From Xanthobacteraceae bacterium (lineage in GTDB: Bacteria; Pseudomonadota; Alphaproteobacteria; Rhizobiales; Xanthobacteraceae): DNA of 45,440 nucleotides. Position numbers and translations under genes: made by a program. Shown here in pieces: positions 28,068 through 35,885 of this stretch (position 1 is its first letter; every line of letters starts with the position of its first letter). The DNA lies in contig JASHQI010000128.1 of the NCBI GenBank assembly GCA_030037645.1, positions 1-45,440 of the forward strand, read 5' to 3'. Under the pieces are notes generated by a model. The model saw only the letters and a list, made by a program, of their open reading frames with translations. It did not search any database and had not been told where the DNA came from.

Positions 28068-29705
28068 ATGAACGGCGCCGATGTCATTGCCGAAATCCTC
28101 AAGCGCGAAGGCACGGAATTCCTTCCCTGCTATCCGCGCAATTCGCTGATCGAAGCTGCTGCCAGCCTCGATATCCGCCCCATCCTATGCCGGCAGGAGC
28201 GCGTCGGCGTCGGCATCGCCGACGGCTATACGCGCATCAAGCGCGGCAAGCGCAATGGCGTATTTGCCGCCCAAGCCGGCCCCGGTATTGAGAACGCCTT
28301 TCCCGGCGTGGCGCAGGCCTTCTCCGAGAATGTTCCCATCCTGGTCATTCCCGCCGGACTGCCACTGGAGAAGCAATATGTACGGCCGACCTTCCGCGCC
28401 GCCGATGTCTATCGTGCGGTCACAAAGTGGTCGGCGCTGGCGCATTCGGTGCAGGAGCTGCCGGGCCTGCTCCGCCGGGCCTATGCGGCGATGCGCAGCG
28501 GCAAAGGCGGCCCGGTCATGATTGAAGTGCCGAATGAGGTGTTCGAAGCGGAATACGAGGGCAAGATCGATTATGCGCCGGTGCCCGTGCAGCGCAGCGC
28601 CCCCGATCCAGACGCAATCAAAAAAGCGGTTGAGATGCTGCTTTCGGCAAAGCATCCGGTGCTGTGGGGCGGCCAAGGCGTGCATTATGCCGAGGCTGGC
28701 GAGCGGCTAGCCGCATTGGCGGAGCTTGTGCCGGCGCCAGTCGTCGCCACCAATCCCGGCAAAAGCGCCATTGCCGACAGTCACCCGCTCGCGCTCGGCG
28801 CCTCGACACGCTCGCGCTCGAAAATGTTCGCCCACTTCATGAAGCAGGCGGACCTTATCCTGGCGATCGGCTCGAGTCTTACGCGCACCAATTTTGGGCC
28901 CGCGGTACCGCCCGGCAAGATCATCATCCATTCGACCAACGAACCGAGCGACATCAACAAGGAATACCGTGTCGACCACGCAATCGTCGGTGACGCCGCG
29001 CTGGTGCTCGACGCGTTGATCGCCGAAGTCAGCCGGCAGAAACGCGGCAGCGGCGGCAACGCGCTTGCCGTACTCAAGGAAGATATCGCGACCGGCAAGA
29101 AGGCTTGGCTCGAAGAATGGTCGAAGCATCTCGATTCCGATGAGACGCCGATCAACCAGTACCGCGTGATCCGCGATCTCATGCACACCGTCGATCGCGA
29201 CAACGTCATCATCACCCACGATTCAGGCAGCCCGCGCGAACAGCTCCTGCCATTCTGGGAGACCACAGTCCCCGGCTCCTACATGGGCTGGGGTAAGTCA
29301 ACGCAGCTCGGCTACGGGCTTGGCATCACCATGGGCGCCAAGCTCGCGGCGCCGAAGAAATTGTGCATCAACGTGATGGGCGACGCCGCTATCGGCATGA
29401 CCGGCATGGATATCGAAACGGCGGCGCGCAACCGCATCGCCATCCTGACGATCGTTTTTAACAATGGCGTCATGGCCGCCGAACGCGACGTGCTGCCAAT
29501 CTCAATCAAGAAATACGGCGCTCTCGCCGTCGGCGGAAACTACGCCAAGGTAGCGGAGGGACTGAACGTCGCTTCTACACGGATCGACAAGCCAGCCAAT
29601 ATCGTTCCGGCTATCAAGGAGGCGGTCGCGGTCACCGAAACCGGCGTTCCCTTCCTTCTCGAATTTGTCGTCAAGGAGGGCTACGATTTCTCGCGCTATG
29701 CCTGA
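28068..29705 (+). CDS. Thiamine-diphosphate-dependent enzyme (acetolactate synthase/decarboxylase family)
   Basis: A 545-residue ThDP enzyme. The N-terminal pyrimidine-binding domain has the activating Glu in CRQERVGVGIADGY (about residue 45). A central domain follows (ADLILAIGSSLTRTNFG), and the cofactor pyrophosphate motif is GDAAIGMTGMDIETAARN ending in NNG. I set the start at the ATG at 28068 because NGADVIAEILKREG is a normal family start; upstream frame is shadow. It could be an oxo-acid decarboxylase, carboligase or CoA-dependent enzyme; there is nothing to mark it as the biosynthetic acetolactate synthase. Position between a Rieske oxygenase and a TctC protein suggests a catabolic role. 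Confidence 0.88.
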   Translation: MNGADVIAEILKREGTEFLPCYPRNSLIEAAASLDIRPILCRQERVGVGIADGYTRIKRGKRNGVFAAQAGPGIENAFPGVAQAFSENVPILVIPAGLPLEKQYVRPTFRAADVYRAVTKWSALAHSVQELPGLLRRAYAAMRSGKGGPVMIEVPNEVFEAEYEGKIDYAPVPVQRSAPDPDAIKKAVEMLLSAKHPVLWGGQGVHYAEAGERLAALAELVPAPVVATNPGKSAIADSHPLALGASTRSRSKMFAHFMKQADLILAIGSSLTRTNFGPAVPPGKIIIHSTNEPSDINKEYRVDHAIVGDAALVLDALIAEVSRQKRGSGGNALAVLKEDIATGKKAWLEEWSKHLDSDETPINQYRVIRDLMHTVDRDNVIITHDSGSPREQLLPFWETTVPGSYMGWGKSTQLGYGLGITMGAKLAAPKKLCINVMGDAAIGMTGMDIETAARNRIAILTIVFNNGVMAAERDVLPISIKKYGALAVGGNYAKVAEGLNVASTRIDKPANIVPAIKEAVAVTETGVPFLLEFVVKEGYDFSRYA

Positions 29706-29726
29706 ATCGAGCCGGACCCCGCAGTC

Positions 29727-30785
29727 GTGAACGTGCAGAAGACTGGGATTTTCGTAAGCGCAATGCTTGCGCAGCTAATTTGCTGCGCCTTCATGTTTTT
29801 TGCGGTGCGGCCCACAGCAGCCGAAACGCCTGCTGCGCAGTTCTACAAGGGCAAGACCATCACGCTGATCACGAGCACGGGCGTCGGCGGCACCTACGAC
29901 GTCATCGCCCGTCTCGTCGCACGCTATATGCCACACTACATTCCGGGCCATCCCACCATGATCGTGCAGAACATGCCGGGCGGCGGCAATGTGCTTGCCA
30001 CCAACTACATGTTCAATATCGCCCCCAAGGATGGCACCGCGATCGCAACCATCCATAGCGCAATGCCGTTGCAGCAGGTGCTTGACGCCGGTGGCATCCG
30101 TTACGATTCCGATCGATTCAACTGGCTAGGGTCCACCGGCCCGCAGAACGAGGTCATCATCGTCTGGCACACCGCCGGGATTAGAACCATCGAACAGGCG
30201 ACCAAGAAGCAGATCATCCTTGGCGGCACCGGCGCCGGTGCCGGCATCGTCATTCTTCCCATGGTTGTGAACGACCTGCTCGGCACCAAATTCAAGATCG
30301 TGACGGGCTACCGCACCTCCGAAGACGTCAACCTCGGCATGGAGCGAGGCGAGGTGCAAGCGCGCGCATTCAGCATCGACTCGATCATCAGCCAGCATCC
30401 GGATTGGTTCACCGAACATAAGGTCGCCGTTCTCTGCCAGTCGGGCGCCAAGCGCGATAGGCGCTTGCCTAACGTTCCGCTGGTGACCGAACTCGCAAAG
30501 AACGACGAGCAGCGGCAGATATTCAAGCTTATTTCCTCCGCGCCGGCGCTTGGTCAACCCTATGTCGCGCCGCCCGGCTTGCCGGCGGACCGGCTCGCCA
30601 TTCTGCGCGATGCTTTCGCCGCGACGCTCAAGGATAAGGGCTTTCTTGCCGATGCAGCAAAAATCCGATTCACCATCGATCCGCTCACTGCCGATGCGGT
30701 CGCGCAGATCGTGCACGAAACGACCCGCGCACCGCCGGACATTGTCGCCAAGGCCAAAGCCGCAATCGGCATAGCGGAGCGGTGA
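29727..30785 (+). CDS. Bug/TctC-family tripartite tricarboxylate-type substrate-binding protein
   Basis: A 352-residue periplasmic receptor with a signal peptide (FVSAMLAQLICCAFMFFAV, cleavage near TAAE). The mature protein opens FYKGKTITLITSTGVGGTYD and has VQNMPGGGNVLATNYMFN, the TctC/Bug signatures for carboxylate binding. The start is GTG at 29727; a second GTG two codons later is possible. The 21-base gap to the ThDP gene implies co-transcription. The membrane partners TctA and TctB are not nearby, which is common for Bug proteins. Confidence 0.9.
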   Translation: MNVQKTGIFVSAMLAQLICCAFMFFAVRPTAAETPAAQFYKGKTITLITSTGVGGTYDVIARLVARYMPHYIPGHPTMIVQNMPGGGNVLATNYMFNIAPKDGTAIATIHSAMPLQQVLDAGGIRYDSDRFNWLGSTGPQNEVIIVWHTAGIRTIEQATKKQIILGGTGAGAGIVILPMVVNDLLGTKFKIVTGYRTSEDVNLGMERGEVQARAFSIDSIISQHPDWFTEHKVAVLCQSGAKRDRRLPNVPLVTELAKNDEQRQIFKLISSAPALGQPYVAPPGLPADRLAILRDAFAATLKDKGFLADAAKIRFTIDPLTADAVAQIVHETTRAPPDIVAKAKAAIGIAER

Positions 30786-30819
30786 CCGAGTGAGCCGAAC
30801 ACAAGTTAGGAGAAGCACA

Positions 30820-31224
30820 ATGGCAGAGATCAAGATTTTCAATCCCAACGGATTGGCGCGCCCCCCTGTGACCTACACGCATGTGGCGCGGGCCAAGACG
30901 CGGGAGGTGGTTTTCATCGCCGGGCAGGTGTCGACGGACGCATCGGGCGCTACGGTTGGCAAGGGCGACTTCGAGGCACAATGCGCGCAGGTCTTCGCCA
31001 ATATTCACACCGCCTTGCGCTCGGTCGGCGCCGATTGGAAGAACGTGGTCCAGTTCACGAGCTTTTTGGTGCGCCCGCAAGACACCGCTCTGTTCCGGGC
31101 ATACCGCGGCAGAGAATTCCCCATGATGTTTCCCAACGGAGCGCCACCAAATACCCTACTGATCATCAGCCGGCTGGCCGATGAAGCCTATCTGCTCGAG
31201 GTGCAGACGGTAGCGGCGCTTTAA
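30820..31224 (+). CDS. RidA-family (YjgF/YER057c) protein lacking the key arginine
   Basis: A 134-residue protein of the RidA superfamily, trimeric proteins of which canonical members hydrolyse reactive enamine/imine intermediates. The family core VVFIAGQVSTDASG and GADWKNVVQFTSFLV is clear. In canonical RidA an Arg (E. coli Arg105) binds the substrate carboxylate; the aligned position here is Asn111 (GAPPNTLLIISRL), so this is a different Rid subfamily and may not be an imine deaminase. AGGAGA lies 7 bases before the ATG at 30820. It is the last gene of the Rieske-ThDP-TctC group. Confidence 0.9.
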   Translation: MAEIKIFNPNGLARPPVTYTHVARAKTREVVFIAGQVSTDASGATVGKGDFEAQCAQVFANIHTALRSVGADWKNVVQFTSFLVRPQDTALFRAYRGREFPMMFPNGAPPNTLLIISRLADEAYLLEVQTVAAL

Positions 31225-31305
31225 CACCTGACCGCCGAAGCAGCGCCGCGAGGCCGCAGCAAATGCACCGGATCGCGCGTTCGCGGCAACGAGCCGTGAT
31301 GCCGG

Positions 31306-31767
31306 TTAGTCTTTGTCGACCGGCGCGACGGCCCCGGGATCACTGAGCGCAACGTCGCGCGCGAGCGCTCTCAGCGCCTTGGCGCGCCCGGCACCGAACG
31401 AACTTTCGAACTGCGCCTGCGCTTGCTGCCAGCATTCGAAGGCGGCACGTACCCGGGCTTCGCCGCTGCGCGTCAGGCGCAATTCCTTGCTGCGGCGGTC
31501 GACCCCTCCCCTGGCGACGGCAATGAGGCCGTCGCGGCGCAGCGGCAAGATATTTCGCCCGAGCGTGGTGCGATCCATGACCAGCTCGGAAGCCAGTGCA
31601 TTGATCGTCATCGATCCCCTGCGGCTGAGCCTTGCGAGAATCGAATACTGGGTCGCGCGCATGCCGCTCGGGGCCAGAAACTGATCATAGATCTGCGTAA
31701 CGTGCCGCGCCGCCTGACGGAGCGCCAGACAGTTGCACCCAGCCGGGTTTTTCTCGGGAGACTGCAT
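31306..31767 (-). CDS. MarR-family transcriptional regulator
   Basis: A 153-residue winged-helix repressor. The recognition region reads MTINALASELVMDRTTLGRNILPLRRDGLI followed by the wing ARGGVDRRSKELRLTRSGE, the standard MarR order. The N-terminal helices include CLALRQAARHVTQIYDQFLAP. The gene is divergent from the MATE exporter, with a near-perfect palindrome covering its own -10 element, so it most likely represses itself and the exporter until a ligand binds. GAGG lies 5 bases before its ATG. Confidence 0.92.
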   Translation of the reverse strand: MQSPEKNPAGCNCLALRQAARHVTQIYDQFLAPSGMRATQYSILARLSRRGSMTINALASELVMDRTTLGRNILPLRRDGLIAVARGGVDRRSKELRLTRSGEARVRAAFECWQQAQAQFESSFGAGRAKALRALARDVALSDPGAVAPVDKD

Positions 31768-31786
31768 GGCCGCCTCGTTCTTGATT

Positions 31787-31804
31787 TAGGTGTATATACT
31801 CCTA
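31787..31804. promoter_or_regulatory. 18-bp palindromic MarR operator
   Basis: The sequence TAGGTGTATATACTCCTA reads the same on both strands except for one symmetric mismatch pair (TAGG-x-GTATATAC-x-CCTA). Size and symmetry are typical of MarR dimer sites. It lies 20 bases from the MarR start and 55 bases from the MATE start, between the two divergent genes. Confidence 0.8.
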
Positions 31805-31821
31805 TATTGAGTTGCGATCAA
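31793..31821 (-). promoter_or_regulatory. Probable promoter of the marR-type gene
   Basis: On the minus strand, TTGATC (31821-31816) and TATATA (31798-31793) are separated by exactly 17 bases, a good sigma-70-like match. Transcription would begin about 20 bases before the MarR start codon. The -10 element sits at the centre of the operator, so repressor binding would block it. Confidence 0.6.
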
Positions 31822-31858
31822 TCCTGCCCAACCTCGGACAGATCGGGCGGAGCAGTCT

Positions 31859-33316
31859 GTGACATTGACAGGTGTAGCACCTTCACAATCGGCGTCGGCC
31901 GCGGCGAAAGCCCCGGAGCGGCCACGCTACGACCTGCGCACCCGCGCGCTAATCGACGGACCGATTGCCGTCACGCTGATCCGCCTCGCCACGCCGAACA
32001 TGCTGGTGATGCTGGCGCAAACGTCGGTCGGTTTGGTGGAGACCTATTTTGTCGGCAAGCTCGGCACCGATCCGCTGGCCGGCGTTGCGCTGGTCTTTCC
32101 CATCGTCATGCTGATGCAAATGATGTCGGCGGGAGCGATGGGTGGCGGCATCTCGTCGGCGATCGCCCGGGCGCTCGGCGCCGGACGCGGCGCCGACGCT
32201 GATGCATTGGCGCTCCATGCGCTCGTCATCGCGCTCGTCTTTGGCGTAACCTTCATGGTTGTGCTCCTGCTCGGCGGGCGATGGCTCTACATCGCCATGG
32301 GCGGCAGCGGCGCTTCGCTTGCTGCGGCGCTCACCTACTCGCACGTCATTTTCACCGGTGCGATCCTGGTCTGGCTCTTCAACTCGCTGGCCAACGTGAT
32401 CCGCGGCTCCGGCAACATGATGGTGCCGGCTCTGGTCACTTGCGCCGGTGTCGTCGTCCTGATCCCGCTGTCGCCATGCCTGATCTTCGGCCTCGGGCCG
32501 CTGCCTCGGCTCGGCGTCGCCGGTGGTGCAGTCGCTGTCCTCATCTATTACGCCGCGGGCAGCGTCATGCTCGCGCTCTATCTGCGATCGGGGCGCAGCG
32601 TCGTCCGCCTCGGCTTGCGCGGCCTCCGATTGCGCTGGCCCTTGTTCCGCGACATCCTGCGCGTCGGTGCAGTGGCGGCGCTGATCACCGCTCAAACCAA
32701 TCTCACGATAGCCGTCGCGACCGGCTTGGTCGGTGCTTTCGGCCCTGCTGCAATAGCCGGTTATGGCACCGGATCACGCCTCGAATATTTGCTAATTCCG
32801 TTAGTATTCGGTCTCGGCGGTCCGCTCGTTGCCATGGTCGGCACCAATATCGGTGCCGGCCGCAGCGACCGTGCATTGCGCGTGGCATGGATTGGCGCCG
32901 CTATCGCCGCCGGATTGTGCGAGCTTATCGGCCTTTGCGCCGCGGCGGCGCCGCACGCCTGGCTATCGCTGTTCGACAGTGATCCCGCCATGCTTGATGC
33001 CGGATCGCGCTATTTGCATGTCGTCGGTCCGGTTTATGGTCTGTTTGGATTGGGCATGGCGCTTTACTTTGCGTCGCAGGGAGCGGGTCGATTGCTGTGG
33101 CCGCTGCTTGCCAATCTGGCGCGTCTCTTGATCGCGGCAGACGGCGGATGGCTCGGTTTGCATTGGAGCGGGAGCCTGACCGGGGTGTTCGTCGCAATGG
33201 CCGTGGCGCTCGCCGCCTTCGGCCTCATCAACGCGGCTGCGGTCGCGGCCGGAGTCTGGTTTACACCGCGCATTCCGCGTACGCCGGCCGTCGCAGCGCT
33301 CCCAAGGAGTTCATGA
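31859..33316 (+). CDS. MATE-family multidrug/toxin efflux transporter
   Basis: A 485-residue membrane protein with about 12 hydrophobic helices in two related halves. It has MATE features such as LATPNMLVMLAQTSVGLVETYFVGKLG near the start and FGPAAIAGYGTGSRLEYLLIP in the second half. It uses an ion gradient to export cationic or aromatic compounds. The start is a GTG at 31859 with GCGGAG 7 bases upstream. It is transcribed away from the MarR gene and precedes the MaoC gene by four bases. Confidence 0.93.
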   Translation: MTLTGVAPSQSASAAAKAPERPRYDLRTRALIDGPIAVTLIRLATPNMLVMLAQTSVGLVETYFVGKLGTDPLAGVALVFPIVMLMQMMSAGAMGGGISSAIARALGAGRGADADALALHALVIALVFGVTFMVVLLLGGRWLYIAMGGSGASLAAALTYSHVIFTGAILVWLFNSLANVIRGSGNMMVPALVTCAGVVVLIPLSPCLIFGLGPLPRLGVAGGAVAVLIYYAAGSVMLALYLRSGRSVVRLGLRGLRLRWPLFRDILRVGAVAALITAQTNLTIAVATGLVGAFGPAAIAGYGTGSRLEYLLIPLVFGLGGPLVAMVGTNIGAGRSDRALRVAWIGAAIAAGLCELIGLCAAAAPHAWLSLFDSDPAMLDAGSRYLHVVGPVYGLFGLGMALYFASQGAGRLLWPLLANLARLLIAADGGWLGLHWSGSLTGVFVAMAVALAAFGLINAAAVAAGVWFTPRIPRTPAVAALPRSS

Positions 33317-33320
33317 TGTC

Positions 33321-33782
33321 ATGACCGAGCAATATCTTGAGGATTTTGCGGTTGGACAGATCTACCATTCCGGGCGGCTTCGCGTGGATAAAACGCAGAT
33401 TATGGCGTTCGCGACACGGTTCGATCCGCAGCCCTACCATCTCGACGAAGATGCCGCCCGCGAATCCGTGTTCGGCGGACTGGTTGCCAGCGGCTGGCAT
33501 ACCGCCGCACTGACTATGCGCCTCATGGTCGACGGTGAATTTAAGCCGGTTGGCGGCATTCTCGGCGTCGGTTTCGACGAGTTGAGCTGGCCGCGCCCAG
33601 TGCGCCCCGGCGATGAATTACATGCCCAGAGCGAAGTGCTCGAAGTTCGTCCGTCCAAATCGCGGCCCGGCCGCGGCTTGATCAGGGTGCGCACCACGAC
33701 GCTCAATCAGAACAATGAAGCGGTGCAGATTTTCACCGCCAACCTGCTTGTTCCGCGCCGGCCAAACGACGCCAAAGCGTGA
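33321..33782 (+). CDS. MaoC-family hot-dog-fold dehydratase
   Basis: A 153-residue single hot-dog-domain protein of the MaoC/R-hydratase family. The catalytic dyad is visible as Asp35 and His40 in FDPQPYHLDEDAA, followed by FGGLVASGWHTAALTMRL. Such enzymes hydrate enoyl-CoA or related thioesters. It starts four bases after the MATE stop, with AAGGAG upstream of its ATG inside the end of the MATE gene, so the two are probably co-transcribed and under MarR control. Confidence 0.9.
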   Translation: MTEQYLEDFAVGQIYHSGRLRVDKTQIMAFATRFDPQPYHLDEDAARESVFGGLVASGWHTAALTMRLMVDGEFKPVGGILGVGFDELSWPRPVRPGDELHAQSEVLEVRPSKSRPGRGLIRVRTTTLNQNNEAVQIFTANLLVPRRPNDAKA

Positions 33783-33932
33783 TTTGCGAAATCGCCCCGC
33801 TGCCGGGCAGCGATCAGCATGTCAGCCTAAGATGGCCAGGACCGCGACCTCATGGCTCGAACTTCCCAAATGCCACATGGTAAGCTTGCACCGCGACGCA
33901 CCAAACACGGACGGGATCGGGAGGAATCGGCC

Positions 33933-34919
33933 ATGACATCGAAGCACCTTGGGCAATGCTTGAGCGTCCTACTTGGCGCTTTGATTGGGATCCTGGCTTT
34001 GGGAACTCCACCGCTCAAGGCCGCTGAGACGATCGAGACCGGAATGATCGGCGCTCCCAATTCCGTGGGTTGGCCATGGTATATCGGCATCCATAAGGGC
34101 TTTTTTTCCGATGCCGGAATCAAGCTCGATCTCATTTATGTGCCGACCGCCCCTGGGCTTGTGCAACAACTTTCCGCGGGCTCCCTCGACGTCGTCGCCG
34201 ATGTCGGCGTCGTCGAGCCGATCCATGCAGTCGAAAAGGGCGCGCCGGTCGGGCTCATCCGCATCATGGGAAGGGTTGCACCTTACGAGATGCTGGCAAA
34301 ATCGAGCATCACCTCGATCAAGGATCTCAAGGGCAAGACGATCTGCATCGGCGGGTTGGCCGACATCAACCGCGTCTATCTCGAGCGAATGATGCAAGCG
34401 AACGGCCTGCACGACGGCCAATTTGACATCACGGTGGTCGGCAACACCGCCGGCCGCTTCGCCGCGCTCAAATCCGGCGCAGTCGACGCCACCATGCTGG
34501 CACCACCGGTCAATTTTTTTGCCGAGGATGCCGGGTTTCGCAACATCGGCATGATCATGGACTACGCCGGCGATATGCCGTTCTCCGGAACGGACGTGTC
34601 GCTCGCCTATGCCAACAAACACCATGATACAGTCGCGAAGATGCTTGCCGCCATCGATAAAAGCGTCGCGTGGTTCAATGATCCGGCCAATCGAGAAGAG
34701 GCGGTCAATATACTTGTTCAAGAAATGAAATCGCCGCGCGAACCGGTGGAGCGCAGCTATGATTATTTGCGCAAGCTCGACTATTTCGCGCACAACACCG
34801 ATATCTCGAAGGCGCGGATACAGAATCTGATCAATGCCATGAAGGCACTGGGCGACATCAAGAGCGGCATCACCCCCGATCGAGTCGTGGTGCCGGGGCT
34901 GGCCCGTCTCGTGGATTGA
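33933..34919 (+). CDS. Solitary ABC substrate-binding protein (NMT1/SsuA-like)
   Basis: A 328-residue periplasmic binding protein with a signal peptide (CLSVLLGALIGILALG, cleavage near LKAAE). NMT1-type features include SVGWPWYIGIHKGFFSDAGIK and SIKDLKGKTICIGGLAD. I set the start at the ATG at 33933, which has GGGAGGA 8-9 bases upstream; an in-frame ATG at 33852 would add a charged segment before the signal peptide. Unlike the receptor at 4776, no ATPase or permease follows. It might use the 5771-8102 transporter or a distant one. Confidence 0.9.
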   Translation: MTSKHLGQCLSVLLGALIGILALGTPPLKAAETIETGMIGAPNSVGWPWYIGIHKGFFSDAGIKLDLIYVPTAPGLVQQLSAGSLDVVADVGVVEPIHAVEKGAPVGLIRIMGRVAPYEMLAKSSITSIKDLKGKTICIGGLADINRVYLERMMQANGLHDGQFDITVVGNTAGRFAALKSGAVDATMLAPPVNFFAEDAGFRNIGMIMDYAGDMPFSGTDVSLAYANKHHDTVAKMLAAIDKSVAWFNDPANREEAVNILVQEMKSPREPVERSYDYLRKLDYFAHNTDISKARIQNLINAMKALGDIKSGITPDRVVVPGLARLVD

Positions 34920-34926
34920 CCAGTCA

Positions 34927-34959
34927 CAACGCTCTCGCTGCTGAAACCGACGAGCGTTG
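34927..34959. repeat. Inverted repeat between binding protein and VOC gene
   Basis: Perfect 8-bp arms CAACGCTC (34927-34934) and GAGCGTTG (34952-34959) flank a 17-base loop, starting 8 bases after the binding-protein stop. There is no T-tract, so it may be an mRNA 3' stem-loop or a protein site rather than an intrinsic terminator. Confidence 0.45.
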
Positions 34960-35036
34960 CCGGGATGTGCAATGGCGCGCTTAGTTGATAAGGTGGCAAG
35001 GACATATCTTCGCCCGACGACATTTAAGGAAGCATC

Positions 35037-35849
35037 ATGTTCGGTAAGCTCAATCATCTCGCGATCACCAGTGACCACTATACCCTGCTCGGCATGTTCT
35101 ATCGCGCCATGTTCGGGCTGAAGGCGTCGGGCGACACTGCTCGGGAAATCGGCGCGATTTCAGTCGGTGACGGCTATGTCGGCATGACGCTCATTCCACG
35201 CCGCGGCGGGCGCAAGGCAGGCTTGGATCATTTTGGCATCGAAGTCGAAGACCTGGAGAAGGTCCGCGCCAAGGTTGCCAAGAAATATCCCGACATCGAG
35301 ATCGTGAAGCGGCCAGGCAATCGGCCCTTCGCGAGCTACAGTGCGCACGATCCCGCCGGCAATTATTTCGATCTCTCCCAGCCCGGGCACGAGAACCGCG
35401 CCGAAGTCTATGCCAAAGGCGAGTGGAAGCAGGAAACAACCTTCAGTCATTTCGCCATCCGCGCTCGCGAGGCGGAGCGGCTCGCCGATTTCTACACGGA
35501 TGTCTTCGAGCTCGAAGCGCGCAATCTACCGTCGGCCGAGGGCGGCTATCATCTCACCGATGGGCGAATGACCATGGCGATCGTGCCGTGGAAGATTTCG
35601 TCTTTCAATGGTGCCGGGATCGAGCAGCCGGGCATGGATCACATCGGCTTTCGCGTTCCCGACATCAAGGCGTTCACCGACAATGTGGACACGGTCGCCA
35701 AGACCAATATTCAACTCGCGCCGAAGCCGATTCCATTCGATTCGGAGGGCGCCGCGCGATTGGCATTGCTGAAGAAATGTCCTCACGGCAGCCTGCAATT
35801 GGCCGATCCCGACGGCACGCTCCTCGATGTGGCGGAGGACCATCACTAG
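35037..35849 (+). CDS. Two-domain VOC (glyoxalase/bleomycin-resistance/dioxygenase) family protein
   Basis: A 270-residue protein with two VOC modules. The first runs about residues 4-120 (LNHLAITSDHYTLLGMFYRAMFGL ... DPAGNYFDLSQPG) and the second about 135-265 (FSHFAIRAREAERLADFYTDVFEL ... DPDGTLLDVAE). The usual metal-ligand positions hold His at each domain start (NHLAI, SHFAI) and acidic residues near each end. It could be a dioxygenase, isomerase or lyase; I cannot tell which. AAGGAA lies 6-7 bases before the ATG. The ketopantoate-reductase-like gene follows 36 bases later, suggesting an operon. Confidence 0.85.
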   Translation: MFGKLNHLAITSDHYTLLGMFYRAMFGLKASGDTAREIGAISVGDGYVGMTLIPRRGGRKAGLDHFGIEVEDLEKVRAKVAKKYPDIEIVKRPGNRPFASYSAHDPAGNYFDLSQPGHENRAEVYAKGEWKQETTFSHFAIRAREAERLADFYTDVFELEARNLPSAEGGYHLTDGRMTMAIVPWKISSFNGAGIEQPGMDHIGFRVPDIKAFTDNVDTVAKTNIQLAPKPIPFDSEGAARLALLKKCPHGSLQLADPDGTLLDVAEDHH

Positions 35850-35885
35850 TCAGCGCCAAGAATCCGCCCGCAGCGGGAGCCTGTG

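Noticed and set aside
33969..35078. 369-codon minus-strand frame opposite the orphan binding protein
   Set aside because: The plus-strand gene has a ribosome site, signal peptide and family motifs, so the minus frame is a shadow.
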